From NCBI RefSeq assembly GCF_001613405.1, contig NZ_BDCH01000019.1, positions 124,001-188,000 on the forward strand: DNA of 64,000 nt, written 5' to 3'. Position 1 is the stretch's first letter. Each line of letters begins with the position of its first letter. The position numbers and the translations under genes were made by a program. The notes under the pieces were generated by a model. The model was not told the DNA's origin. It saw nothing but the letters and a program-made list of their open reading frames with translations, and ran no database searches. The stretch is from Nocardia crassostreae. GTDB lineage: Bacteria > Actinomycetota > Actinomycetes > Mycobacteriales > Mycobacteriaceae. Below are positions 35,246 through 44,801 of this stretch, in pieces.

Positions 35246-36264
35246 TCCCTCCCCGGTACCGGCACGCAGATCGGACGCGCGGCGACGGTGTGCCCGGACT
35301 GGTCCACCTCGAGGCCATCCGGTCCCGCGAGGGCGCGCAGGCGATCTCCGGCCTGGCCGAGCCCGTCGGCGACCGCACCGAGCTTGCCGCCCAATTCACG
35401 CAATTGAGGTGCGGCGGCGAGCAATCGATCGGCCAGCGGTTCGAGCTGGTCGCGCCACGCCGGTTCGACGGCCGCGATGCGGGCCAGCAGTTCACCGGTC
35501 ACGCGCAGCGCCTCGACCAGGTCGGCCTTGCGACCCAGCACCTGCCCCTCCAACGCACCGATCTTGGTGAGCATGGCTCCGATGATCGAGCGGGTGTCGG
35601 TGAGCGTCGACAGATACTCGGACGCAGTGTCGAGTGCGCGGCGGATATCGGTGTTCTGCTTGTCGAGCAGGCCCACCAGGGTCGACATGCCATCGATCGC
35701 GGCGCCCAGGGAATCCGGGCTCCGCTCCAGCCCCGCGGCGAGCGCGTCGACATTGCGCCGCAGCGTGACCGCGTCCACCGTTTGCAGCGGTCGCTGAGCG
35801 TCGGCCACCGCCTGGGCCAAGCTGTAAGGCAGCCGAACCCGTTCCACGGGAATGGATTTCGCTCCCAGCGCAATCTTCCCGGCGGGAAACAACGCCAGGT
35901 AGTGGCCGCCGATCGGGGTGAGCATGCGGACCTCGATGCTGGTCATATCACCGAGGAAGACCTTGGTGTCGGCGGTGAAGGTCAGCCGCACGGAGTCGTC
36001 GAGCAGTTCCAGCGAACGCACCGACCCGACCGAGATGCCGGCCACCCGCACGTCCTCGCCCGGCCGCACCGCACCGGATTCGGTCAACAGCGCCGTGTAG
36101 GTGTGCTTGCCGATCGGCACCAGATAGACGATGGCGCTGCCGGCCAGGATCACCGCGACCGCCGCCATCCCGAACAGGCCGAGCAACCGTTGCCGGCGGG
36201 GTGTCTCGTCCTGGCCGTAGGTCACGGTGAACAGCCAGCGCAGCACCGCGGTCATCCGTTGCAT
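35239..36264 (-). CDS. mceC: MCE family protein MceC
   Basis: A 341-aa Mce subunit: membrane helix LLGLFGMAAVAVILAGSAIVYLV, MlaD domain (VRPGEDVRVAGISVGSVRSLELL...IEVRMLTPIGGHYLALFP) and a coiled helical region. The Cys-containing C-terminus is ICVPVPGREC. The start is ATG 36264; ATG 36255 (ATGA overlap with the mceB stop) is the alternative. Intact. Confidence 0.92.
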   Translation of the reverse strand: MQRMTAVLRWLFTVTYGQDETPRRQRLLGLFGMAAVAVILAGSAIVYLVPIGKHTYTALLTESGAVRPGEDVRVAGISVGSVRSLELLDDSVRLTFTADTKVFLGDMTSIEVRMLTPIGGHYLALFPAGKIALGAKSIPVERVRLPYSLAQAVADAQRPLQTVDAVTLRRNVDALAAGLERSPDSLGAAIDGMSTLVGLLDKQNTDIRRALDTASEYLSTLTDTRSIIGAMLTKIGALEGQVLGRKADLVEALRVTGELLARIAAVEPAWRDQLEPLADRLLAAAPQLRELGGKLGAVADGLGQAGDRLRALAGPDGLEVDQSGHTVAARPICVPVPGREC

Positions 36265-37268
36265 ATCGAGACCTGCTGTCCGGCGAAGAGCACCGAGAGC
36301 ACTCCGGGCACCTCGGCCTGCCCGCGACTACAGGTGGCTTCGGCCCCGTGGTCGCGCGTAGGAATCAGCGCGATGAGCGACTGCAACAGCGCGGGCAGCC
36401 GATTCAGGGTGTCGATCGCGGCCTGTGGATCCGGAAACGCCAGGCGCAGATCGGCTTCCAGATCCGGGTTGCCCGGGCGGGTGAAACCGAAGGTGGCCAG
36501 CAGGGAGTTCAGGCCGCCGAGCACGGACGGTGCGATATCCGCCAGATCCAGCAGGCCGTCGAATTTCTCCTGCAGTGCCACGAACACATCGGAGATGCCT
36601 TTGAGCAGGGTCGCGGCTTGCGGCGCGCGGCCACCGATCTGGTCGGAGATGGTCGCGAGGTTGCGCAACAGCATCGAGATCAGCGCTTACCGATCGGTCA
36701 CCAGATCAGACAGTTTCGCGATGGAGTCCAGGGTGGCCCCGACCGCCTTGCCGTCTCCTTGAATCACGGCCAGCGCATTGCGCAGGAACTGGTTGAGCGC
36801 CTCCGGCGAGAGCTCGGTCAGCATGGGTTCGAGCCCGTTGAACAACGTGGTGATATCGAAGGACGGCACGGTGTGATCGGTTCCGATCACGGTTCCGGGC
36901 GCGAGTTTCGTTGTCGGAGAATCGGGTTGGCGGATATCGAGATACCGCTGCCCGGCCAGGTTCTGGTAGCGGACGGCGACGATGCTCGACACGTACATCG
37001 GGCGATCCACCGCGACGGTGAATCTCACCCGTGCCCGATCCGCGATCAGATCGATGCCCTGCACCTTGCCCACCGCCACGCCGAACATGCGCACGTCGTC
37101 GTTGGTGTGCAGACCGCCCGCATCGGTGAAGTCGGCCTCGAAACCGACGGTGTCCGCACCCAGCGGACGCTGGATCGCCACCACGATCCCGGCGGCCAAC
37201 GCCGCTATCAGTGTCGTGAACAGGATCAGCCGAATGATCACCGCCCGCGTCGATGTCGTTCTGTTCAT
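36252..37268 (-). pseudogene. mceB: MceB split by an in-frame TAA
   Basis: The frame from ATG 37268 encodes an Mce subunit (membrane helix LFTTLIAALAAGIVVAIQ, MlaD domain VRMFGVAVGKVQGI...VAVRYQNLAGQRYLDI) up to DLVTDR. TAA follows at 36687-36689. The same frame continues ALISMLLRNLATISDQIGG to 36252 with typical MceB tail sequence (LLATFGFTRPGNPDLEADLR). CAA-to-TAA would explain the stop. It would give a 193-aa truncated protein plus a possible 140-aa reinitiated tail from ATG 36674. The MlaD domain is kept, but the tunnel helices are lost. Confidence 0.85.
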
Positions 37269-38314
37269 CGATCCCCTCCCGTTGTGGTCGGCGGCGCTGC
37301 CGCACCCAACAGCGGCACCACCAGGCCGGGCACACCACGCAGCACCACGTCGAGGCCCAGGGTCGGCCCGTCGGGGGTGGCCCGGAAGGCCCGATCCAAG
37401 CGCTCCAGCAGTTCGGCGAGATCGGCCCGCGACTGTTGTGCGTTCGGCAGTGTCCGCACCACCTGTTCCAGCAAGGTGGCCAGCACCCCGCCATACGAGT
37501 TCAGGTACTTCTGGGCGGTCGTGCCGATCCGGCTGATGGCGGGAAAGAGCTCGTCGATGATGAGATCCACGGTGGTATTCACCAGCGGCCGGTTGTTGCG
37601 CAGGATCGGAATGTTGTAGACCTCGTTGATCAAGCGCACGGTGCCATTGGCGAAGACGGACGCCCCGTTCGCGAACGACCGGTACTGCTCGAGTAGGAAC
37701 GAGGTCGGAAAGCGCTGGGTATCGGCGACCGCTCGGCTCAGCTCGGTCATCGCCCGCAGTATCGGATCGAAGGCGTCGAACTGGCCACCCAGCCGGGTGA
37801 GCAGATCATTCAACTGCGGTGTCAGCGCGACCGCGCTGACATCGCCGAGCGACCGCAGCAGGTTCGCCATGGTGTCGTCGCCGACGCGTCCGGGCGCTGT
37901 GAGATCCACGATGGCGCCGTCGCGGAGCGCGGTGCCGCCGGGTTTGGTGCGCAGCACGACCTCACTGAGGCCGAACATGTTCGCGGGTGCGAATTCGACA
38001 TCCAGGTCGTCGCTGAGCCCGAACACCTGGGTGCGGTCGACCATGAGGGTCAGTTGCTGCGTGCCGCCGGGCGTGCTGTCCACCCGGGTGATCTCGCCGA
38101 CCCGAATACCGTTGAGCCGCAAGCCCGCTCCGGTCGTCACGCCGCCGCCGACCACGCTCGTGCGCAGTGTGATGCGCATGCCGTCCTGGGTTCGGCGGGT
38201 GCCCAGGTGGTGCCAGCCCGCACCGAGCACCAGGGCCGCGATCAGCATCAGCGCCCCCGCGGTCAACGCGCCGCGCCGACTCGTCGTGACACCGGGAATT
38301 CCATAAGCAGGCAC
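37265..38314 (-). CDS. mceA: MCE family protein MceA
   Basis: A 349-aa Mce subunit. N-terminal helix (LTAGALMLIAALVLGAGW), MlaD domain (LRLNGIRVGEITRVDSTPGG...LDVEFAPANMFGLSEVVLRTKPGG), long helical domain, Pro/Thr-rich end. It starts four bases after the yrbEB stop and overlaps mceB by ATGA. Complete. Confidence 0.93.
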   Translation of the reverse strand: MPAYGIPGVTTSRRGALTAGALMLIAALVLGAGWHHLGTRRTQDGMRITLRTSVVGGGVTTGAGLRLNGIRVGEITRVDSTPGGTQQLTLMVDRTQVFGLSDDLDVEFAPANMFGLSEVVLRTKPGGTALRDGAIVDLTAPGRVGDDTMANLLRSLGDVSAVALTPQLNDLLTRLGGQFDAFDPILRAMTELSRAVADTQRFPTSFLLEQYRSFANGASVFANGTVRLINEVYNIPILRNNRPLVNTTVDLIIDELFPAISRIGTTAQKYLNSYGGVLATLLEQVVRTLPNAQQSRADLAELLERLDRAFRATPDGPTLGLDVVLRGVPGLVVPLLGAAAPPTTTGGDR

Positions 38315-38317
38315 TGG

Positions 38318-39114
38318 TCACCCCGTGAAAACAATCGGCGAGTCGATACCCCACAGCACGATGGTGAGCGCCATGTCGACGGTGAGTACCGCGATGAAGC
38401 TGGCGCGCACGGCCCGGCCGCTGGCCACGCCCACCCCCTCGGGCCCGCCGGCGGCGAAAAAGCCCTGATAGCAATGGATCACGATGACCACTACGCTGAA
38501 CACCAGCATTTTGATCGTCGCCGCGACGATGTCGTGCACATTCACGAACTGGTCGAAGTAGTGCGAGTAGATACCCGAGGGCTGCCCGTGCACCACGAGA
38601 ACGACAGCCGCGCACGAGAAGTAGCTCAACAGCAGGGCGATCAGAAACGTGGGGACGACCGCGACCGCACCGGCGATGAGCCGAGTGGTGACCACGAACG
38701 GCACCGAGCGCAACCCCATGGATTCGAGCGCGTCGATCTCCTCGGCAATGCGCATGGATCCGATCTCGGCGGTCATGCGGCAGCCGGCCTGGGCGGCGAA
38801 TCCGATGGCGGCCGCGATCGGAGCGAGTTCGCGGGTGTTCGCGAAGGCGGACACGATGCCGGTCAGCGGCCCCAGGCCCACCATGTCCAGCGCGGTGTAG
38901 CCCTGGATGCCGACGCCCGCGCCGATGGCGATGCCGAGGATCACCAGGACGGGCGCGGTCCCGCCACCGACGATGACCGACCCGCGCCCCCAGGTCATAT
39001 CGGTGATCATGCGCATGGTCTCGGCGCGGCACCGGCGCATCGTCACCGGAATCGCGGCGACGACCTGCCAGACGAAGACGGCGAAGAATCCCGCGTTCTC
39101 CACCGGGGTCAGCA
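38318..39114 (-). CDS. yrbEB: YrbEB permease (MlaE family), N-terminus probably frameshifted
   Basis: An ABC-type permease subunit of Mce systems: the MlaE signature GFAAQAGCRMTAEIGSMRIAEEIDALESMGL and about five membrane helices are intact to the end. The expected start is ATG 39180, which overlaps the yrbEA stop (TGATG) and encodes MAAPYAPEGLHW, but that frame ends after 23 codons. The body begins in another frame at VLTPVENAGFF. One base is missing near 39115, or translation begins at GTG 39114 (265 aa, used here). Confidence 0.8.
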
Positions 39115-39179
39115 CCCGGCCGCGGTCCCGGACGCGGCGTAGACCCAGTGCAACCCCTCGGGGGCGTACGGCGCGGCCA

Positions 39180-40031
39180 TCACGCCACCCGCATCGGATG
39201 GAACATGGTGACCACCTGGGTGATGCCGACATTCACGATGGCGATCGCCACGACCGACAGCACCACCGAGGCGTTCACCCCGTCGGCCACCCCGCGCGGC
39301 CCGCCCCTGACCTCCAGTCCACGCTGGCAGCCCACGATCACCACCAGGAAGCCGAACGCCATCGCCTTGCCCAGGGAGATGACGAGATCGGTGAACGAGG
39401 CGAAGGCGCCGAAGGTGGCCCAGTAACTGCCGGGCGTGACGCCCTGGATGCCGGTGGCGACCGCATAACCGGCCAGTACGCCGACAAAGATGATCAGCAC
39501 ATTGAGCAGTGGTGCGACGAACAGCATGGCGACCATGCGCGGTATCACCAGGCGGTGCACGGGGCTGATGCCCATGGTCCGCAGCGCGTCGATCTCGTCC
39601 CTGATGGTGCGCGCCCCCAGGTCGGCGGCGATGGTGGCGGTGCCCGCGCCGCCCAGCAGCAGTCCGGTCGCCATGGGCGCGCCCTGCTGGATGATGCCCA
39701 GACCTCCGGCCGCGCCGAGCATGGAGTCCGCGCCGAGTTGATGGATCAGATTGCCGACCTGCACCGAGACCACGACGCCGAACGGAATTGCCATGAGTAC
39801 CGCGGGCACGGCGGTAACGGTAACGAGATACTATGCCTGCCTGAGGGTTTCGGCCCAGTGGAAGCGCCGCGCCACCAGATCGGCGATCGCGCCGCGCACG
39901 GATTCGATCGCCAGCGCCACGGTGCGGCCGAGGGTTTCCAGACTGCTCAGGACCGTTTCGGCGAAGTTCCGGCGCACCACCCGCCTCAGCGAATCCCGCT
40001 GATCGGAGGGCGCTCTCCCCAGACTGATCAT
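39180..40031 (-). pseudogene. yrbEA: YrbEA permease interrupted by in-frame TAG
   Basis: ATG 40031 (AGGAG eight bases upstream) starts a normal YrbEA: MISLGRAPSDQRDSL...RFHWAETLRQA. Codon 67 is TAG (39831-39833) where Trp is expected; the same frame continues YLVTVTAVPAVLMAIPFG through the MlaE domain (GAGTATIAADLGARTIRDEIDALRTMGI) to 39180. TGG-to-TAG explains it. The first permease subunit of the operon is probably lost unless the amber codon is read through or translation restarts. Confidence 0.85.
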
Positions 40032-40061
40032 CCTGGTTTCTCCTCGAGAATACTCACGGCT

Positions 40062-40089
40062 CGCTACATATTAGACAGAATTCGTAGCG
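40062..40089. promoter_or_regulatory. Predicted TetR operator at the mce promoter
   Basis: Inverted repeat CGCTAC-N16-GTAGCG with ATATT following the left arm, in the 113-bp region between yrbEA and the divergent tetR. The same geometry and CGCTACATATT half-site occur at 43069-43096. Confidence 0.6.
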
Positions 40090-40144
40090 TATGTATCCCA
40101 TTTGATTCTTTGCGTGTGTATTCCGACGCGCTACTGTGAGGCCC

Positions 40145-40789
40145 ATGGCCGCCAAGACGACCACCCCCGCTAAGGTCGCCGCCACCTCCGAACGGGCCGC
40201 GAACCTCTTACAGGCGTTGCTGTCCATGGAATCCGTTCCGCGCCCGTCGGATTCGCTGAATCCGCTGCTGGACGCCACCGAAAGGTGCATCACCCGTTAC
40301 GGATTCGCGCGCACCTCGATGTCGGATCTGGCGCGCGAGATGCACGTCGCACGCACCACGCTGTACCGCCAGGTCGACTCGGTGGACGACGCGCTGCTCC
40401 TGGTCGGGGCGCGCATCGTCCATCGGTTCATGGACGAGATCGGATTGGCACTGCTGAACGGCCAGGACTGGCGGGAGATGTTCATCGACACGGTCGTCCG
40501 CCTGATCACGCTCGGCCGCGAGGACCCGATCACACGCCGCATCATCGAGCACGAACCCGAAACGCTCGGCGCGATCGCCAGTTCCGATCTGGGCACACAC
40601 ACGATGCGCCGACTCATCGATGTCGCGACCCCGCTGCTGACCACCGCGCGTTTGGGCGGCGACGACCCGAGCATGGCCGCGGAACTGCTGGCGCGCACCA
40701 TTCTCGGCCTGCTCGTCCAGCCGACCGAACACGATCTCACCGCGATGGTGGAGTTCTCGCTGCGGCCGCTACTGCCGCCGCCCGTGTAG
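40145..40789 (+). CDS. TetR family regulator, divergent from mce operon
   Basis: A 214-aa regulator with an N-terminal TetR HTH (TERCITRYGFARTSMSDLAREMHVARTTLYRQVDS) and an all-helical ligand domain. ATG 40145 is taken; GTG 40136 is in frame. Divergent from yrbEA across a region holding the predicted operator, it is the obvious candidate regulator of the mce operon and, by the shared site, of the ferredoxin/FprA operon. It is convergent with the Mce-associated gene, 5 bp apart. Confidence 0.9.
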   Translation: MAAKTTTPAKVAATSERAANLLQALLSMESVPRPSDSLNPLLDATERCITRYGFARTSMSDLAREMHVARTTLYRQVDSVDDALLLVGARIVHRFMDEIGLALLNGQDWREMFIDTVVRLITLGREDPITRRIIEHEPETLGAIASSDLGTHTMRRLIDVATPLLTTARLGGDDPSMAAELLARTILGLLVQPTEHDLTAMVEFSLRPLLPPPV

Positions 40790-40794
40790 CCGGG

Positions 40795-41373
40795 CTATTT
40801 GATCGGCATTCCCGCGTCGAGGCTGCCGACATCGGTGATCTTCCAGTCGGCGTTCTTGTTCACCGTCACCTTATAGGTCACGGTGGTCACGGCGCCGTCG
40901 GGATTCTGTGCACTGGTGGCCGTGACCGTGAGGAAGACGTCGACCGTGTAGACGCCGCCGTTATCGGACAGCACCTTGGCGGTGATAGGGGTGGCGGCGG
41001 AAGTCCAGCGCAGTGGGGTGAGGATGTCGCGCAGATTCGGGGCGGTGGCGTCGAATTTGGCGGCGAGCTCGGATGTCGTGTTGAACTTGAGCTTTCCGGT
41101 CCAGGCGTCGATGTTCTGGTAGTCGATGGTGGACGCGCCGACGGCGTAATCGGTGGCGGCCCGCTCCGCGTGCGCTTGGTCGGCGGAGGTCGCGTCGCGG
41201 TCGGAGAGCTCGCCGCGAGCCATACCCCACAGCACGCCGAAGGTGCCCAGAGCGGCCAGCAGCAATGCGACGACCAGCGAGTAGACCAGGGTGGACATCC
41301 GTACCGCTACGGTTCGCGTTGCGGTGGAAGGTTCTTCGGTCGCGGGTTTCGCAGCGACGGTATCGGTTGCCAT
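40795..41373 (-). CDS. Mce-associated membrane protein
   Basis: 192 aa: a short cytoplasmic N-terminus, one membrane helix (LVYSLVVALLLAALGTFGVLWGMA), then a periplasmic NTF2-like domain (TDYAVGASTIDYQNIDAW...VFLTVTATSAQNPDG...YKVTVNKNADWKITDVGSLD), the layout of Mas/Mam proteins encoded with mce operons and thought to stabilise the transporter. It lies 23 bp downstream of the FprA-type reductase in the same direction, so it probably shares the TetR-controlled transcript. Confidence 0.87.
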   Translation of the reverse strand: MATDTVAAKPATEEPSTATRTVAVRMSTLVYSLVVALLLAALGTFGVLWGMARGELSDRDATSADQAHAERAATDYAVGASTIDYQNIDAWTGKLKFNTTSELAAKFDATAPNLRDILTPLRWTSAATPITAKVLSDNGGVYTVDVFLTVTATSAQNPDGAVTTVTYKVTVNKNADWKITDVGSLDAGMPIK

Positions 41374-41396
41374 GACATCTCCTGTCGTTTTCGGCT

Positions 41397-42764
41397 TCAC
41401 TGATGCGCCGATCTCCTGATTGGCGAGGCCCCGGCCGCGCGCAGCATGTCGGCCACCCGCGTGAACTTGACCCGGGGCCGCCCCCAATGACTGCCGCATG
41501 CCTGCTCGTGGGCGTCGATGGCCGTCCAGCCGCGATAGTCGACCAGGCCGGGCACCCGGCGGGCCAGAATGGCGGAGACCGATTCCGGAGCCAGGGTGTC
41601 CGCGCGCGACAGCAGTCCGGCGCGCGCGTCGGCGAGCAGGGCTTCGGCGGTTTCCTTGGCGCACAACCGATTCGTGCCGATGACGCCACTGGGCCCGCGT
41701 TTGATCCAGCCCGCCACGTAATGCCCGGGAAGAACCCCGCCGTCCTCCCGGACCCGGCCGCCGTTATGCGGGATGGTGCCGCGATCCGGATCGAAAGGCA
41801 GCTCCGGCAATCCCTGTCCGGCATAGCCGATCGCGTGAACTACCAGACCGGCGGGCAGCAGCTCGGTATCCGGTGTCCGGCGCGACAGCACCCGATCGCC
41901 GACCCGCACGAGTTCGGTGCGGGCCACTTCGAGTCCGCGCACTCGATCCCCGCCGTAGCAGGCCAAAGGCGCACTGCAGAAACGGAATACGATCCGCCGC
42001 GCCCGCCCTGACGGCTGACGGCCGGCGAGTTCGCGCAGGATCTCCAGATTCGAGCCGACGATTCCCTCGCCTGTTTCCGCGTCCGCCAGGTCGGCAGGGT
42101 CCACCACAACATCCACGTCGGGCAGTTCGCTCAGATCGATCAGTTCCAGGGTGGTGAACGACGCCTGCGCGGGACCGCGTCGTCCGAGCACGACGACCTC
42201 GCGAATTCGGCTGTGCGACAAGGCTTGCAGTGCATGGTCCGCCATGTCGGTGGTGACGAACCGATCCGCCCGGCAGGCGAGTACGCGGGCCACGTCCAGC
42301 GCCACATTGCCGTTGCCGATCACCACCGCTCGCGTACCGGACAGGTCCACGGACAGATCGCGGTGCTGCGGACGACCGTTGTACCAGCCCACAAATTCCG
42401 TGGCGGAATGATTGCCCGGCAACAGCTCTCCGACAAGACCGGCACGGCGCCCGCGTTCGGCTCCGATGCTGTAGACCACCGCGTCGTACCAGCGCGCGAG
42501 CTCCCCGCAGCCGATGTCCCGGCCGACTTCGACATTGCCGAAGAACCGGAATCCCGGTCGCCGCGCGATCTTTTCGAAGACCCGGTTCACCGATTTGATC
42601 TTCGGATGATCGGGCGCCACTCCGGCCCGCACCAGCCCGAACGGCGTTGGCAGTCGGTCGAACACGTCCACCGCGACGGCCTGGTCGAGTAGGTGCGAGG
42701 CCGTGTAGAACCCGGCCGGTCCCGCGCCTACGACCGCCACCCGCACAGTCCTGTCGTCGATCAT
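41397..42764 (-). CDS. fprA: FprA-type ferredoxin-NADP+ reductase
   Basis: A 455-aa flavoenzyme of the adrenodoxin reductase family. The FAD-binding VAVVGAGPAGFYTASHLL starts near residue 8, then FGLVRAGVAPDHPKIKSV and the NADP-binding AVVIGNGNVALDVARVL (about 150). GYAGQGLPELPFD and GWIKRGPSGVIGTNRLCAKETAE complete the family signature. It moves electrons from NADPH to ferredoxin, most plausibly the adjacent 7Fe ferredoxin, for P450s. ATG 42764 lies 38 bp downstream of the ferredoxin gene. Confidence 0.93.
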   Translation of the reverse strand: MIDDRTVRVAVVGAGPAGFYTASHLLDQAVAVDVFDRLPTPFGLVRAGVAPDHPKIKSVNRVFEKIARRPGFRFFGNVEVGRDIGCGELARWYDAVVYSIGAERGRRAGLVGELLPGNHSATEFVGWYNGRPQHRDLSVDLSGTRAVVIGNGNVALDVARVLACRADRFVTTDMADHALQALSHSRIREVVVLGRRGPAQASFTTLELIDLSELPDVDVVVDPADLADAETGEGIVGSNLEILRELAGRQPSGRARRIVFRFCSAPLACYGGDRVRGLEVARTELVRVGDRVLSRRTPDTELLPAGLVVHAIGYAGQGLPELPFDPDRGTIPHNGGRVREDGGVLPGHYVAGWIKRGPSGVIGTNRLCAKETAEALLADARAGLLSRADTLAPESVSAILARRVPGLVDYRGWTAIDAHEQACGSHWGRPRVKFTRVADMLRAAGASPIRRSAHQ

Positions 42765-42802
42765 CGGCCGACGTAGAAATCCGCGTTGACCTGGATGAAC
42801 GG

Positions 42803-43024
42803 CTACCACTGCAGCGGCACTCGGCGCTCGGGATACACCGCGTCCACCGGGCAGGACTGCATGCAGGCGTCGCAGTCGATGCACTCGGCGGGGTCGATGT
42901 AGAGCTGTTTCGCCTCGGCGAAGCCCGGCTCGTCCGGAGCCGGGTGAATGCAGTCGACCGGGCACACGTTCACGCAGGAGGCGTCTTTGCTGGACATGCA
43001 CGGTTCGGTGATCACGTAGGCCAT
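42803..43024 (-). CDS. 7Fe ferredoxin ([3Fe-4S][4Fe-4S])
   Basis: 73 aa. The first cluster ligands are C9, C17 and C21 (C-x7-C-x3-CP) with C25; the second motif is C-x2-C-x2-C-x3-CP in ECIDCDACMQSCP. It is shorter than FdxA but has all ligands. It is an electron carrier paired with FprA downstream. The promoter region carries the TetR-type inverted repeat. Confidence 0.92.
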   Translation of the reverse strand: MAYVITEPCMSSKDASCVNVCPVDCIHPAPDEPGFAEAKQLYIDPAECIDCDACMQSCPVDAVYPERRVPLQW

Positions 43025-43068
43025 CTCTGTCGCTCCTTTGAAACGAGACCGGCTGACGCCGAGCGCCT

Positions 43069-43096
43069 CGCTACATATTTATCATCTTGTGTAGCA
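43069..43096. promoter_or_regulatory. Predicted TetR operator at the ferredoxin promoter
   Basis: CGCTAC-N16-GTAGCA with an extended GCTACA/TGTAGC palindrome, matching the site at 40062-40089 in half-site, spacing and flanking ATATT. It lies about 45-70 bp before the ferredoxin start. Confidence 0.6.
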
Positions 43097-43223
43097 TTCG
43101 TCCACAGGTGGCGGGTTCACCCACACGACGGTCGCGGACATGAAGAACGGCGAGCCCATGGGGACTAGCCGTTCGAAAGACGCTGCCTCAGACTCCGACT
43201 TGCGGGTGCGAAGACCACACCCG

Positions 43224-44549
43224 TTATGCGCGACCCAGTTCGGTCACCGGGTCCGCGCCGTCGACCCACTCTCCGGCGATGGCGTACAGGTTGAGTCGCG
43301 GGCGCAGCTGCCCGAGAATCGCCGCCACCTGCACTTCGGCGCGCAGCCGCACCACGTGCTCGACGGGGAGGTTGTAGCGGCGGATGCTGGTGCTCTGCGG
43401 CAGCATCAGCGCCGAAATCTGTTCGCGCGCATGGGCGGTGGTGACCTCGCAGTCCACATCCCGCAGATACCAGCCGAAGCTGCGCAGATAGGTGTCGTAC
43501 AGCTCGTCGGCGACATACTGCCCTTCCGCGACGAACCCCCGCGCTTGCAGAATGGCCGCCAGCTGCTCGGTCTCACCCGCCGCGCAAGCGCGTAAGGCGG
43601 TCAGTTCGGCCGCGCCGGTAGCGTGATCGATCCGCTTGAGCAGACCGAAGTCCAGGAATGCGATGGTGCCGTCGTCCAACAGCAGGGAATTACCGGGGTG
43701 CGGGTCGCCGCTGTACATGCCCAGCCGGTAGGGAGTCTCGCCGTAGAAGCGGAATACGATCTCCGCCACCCGGTTCCGGACCTCCACGGGCCCGTTGAAC
43801 GCCGTCGACAGCGGTCGGCCGTCGATCCATTCGGTGATCAGAACCCGTCGCCGACTCCACTCGCCGATGACGTCCGGGATGCGTATGAACGGGTGACCAC
43901 GGAAGGCATCGGCCATGGCGCGGGTATTGGCGGCCGCGAGCTCGTAGTCGAGTTCGTCGCGCAACCGTTGTTCCAACTCACCCGCGAACGCGACCACATC
44001 GAGCCCCGGATGCAGCAGGCGGTAGAAGCCGAGCATCACGCGGATGTTCTTGAGGTCGGCGACGACCGTCTCGTCCACGCCCGGATACTGCACCTTGACC
44101 GCGACCGCCCGACCGTCGGACAGCCGCGCCCGGTACACCTGGCCGATAGAGGCCGCGGCCACAGGCTTCCTGTCGAAGCCGGCGAAGACCTCGTTGAGCG
44201 GCACACCGAGCTCCCGCTCGAGCTGAGCCCGCATGACCCGCCACGACATCTTCGGGGCATCGTCCTGAAGCTCGGCCAGTTTGGCCTGGAACAACTCTCG
44301 CTGTCCGGGCGGAATCACGCCGGTGTCGAGGATGGAGAGCAGCTGCCCGAATTTCATCGCCGCGCCGCGCATACTGCCGAGGGAGGCCACGACCTGCCGG
44401 GCGAGGCGCTCGCTGTGCAGCAACATGGCCGCGTCGGCGCGCTCCTTGGACCGGACCACATTCGCGGTGCGCACCGCGGCGTGTTTGGCCGCCCCGGTTC
44501 CGGCCAGCACGCCCAGCCGCGCCGCCCGCTTCGATCGAGACCGATCCAT
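43224..44549 (-). CDS. ABC1/UbiB (AarF) family atypical kinase
   Basis: A 441-aa ADCK-type kinase-like protein. Motifs: the KxGQ motif MRGAAMKFGQLLS (about residue 65), DAPKMSWRVMRAQLERELG, AAASIGQVYRARL (Ala-rich nucleotide loop), VAVKVQYPGVDE, ELDYELAAANTRAM, GDPHPGN and LDFGLLKR. Family members support lipid and quinone metabolism. ATG 44549 is preferred for its ribosome-site spacing. It is divergent from a second family member. Confidence 0.88.
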   Translation of the reverse strand: MDRSRSKRAARLGVLAGTGAAKHAAVRTANVVRSKERADAAMLLHSERLARQVVASLGSMRGAAMKFGQLLSILDTGVIPPGQRELFQAKLAELQDDAPKMSWRVMRAQLERELGVPLNEVFAGFDRKPVAAASIGQVYRARLSDGRAVAVKVQYPGVDETVVADLKNIRVMLGFYRLLHPGLDVVAFAGELEQRLRDELDYELAAANTRAMADAFRGHPFIRIPDVIGEWSRRRVLITEWIDGRPLSTAFNGPVEVRNRVAEIVFRFYGETPYRLGMYSGDPHPGNSLLLDDGTIAFLDFGLLKRIDHATGAAELTALRACAAGETEQLAAILQARGFVAEGQYVADELYDTYLRSFGWYLRDVDCEVTTAHAREQISALMLPQSTSIRRYNLPVEHVVRLRAEVQVAAILGQLRPRLNLYAIAGEWVDGADPVTELGRA

Positions 44550-44801
44550 CGCCGCACCCATCCTACCGATGCGACCCACGTCACACCGTTGCCGACAAAC
44601 TAGCCCGGATATCCGACACGAGCAACGTCCGCTTCACCACCCGCATCGACTCGGAGCAATCGGGCGCTACGCCCGAGCAAACCAAACCCGAAGGGGCGAG
44701 CAGCTTCTCGACTACATCGACGCGAAAGTCATTGACCATCTTGCGGACGTTACAGTTACAACATAATGTGTCCACAATGTCCATGGCCTCGAGGAGACCT
44801 G

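Noticed and set aside
38054..40139. Long plus-strand ORFs opposite yrbE/mceA
   Set aside because: Antisense shadows of high-GC coding sequence; the minus strand carries clear YrbE/Mce motifs.
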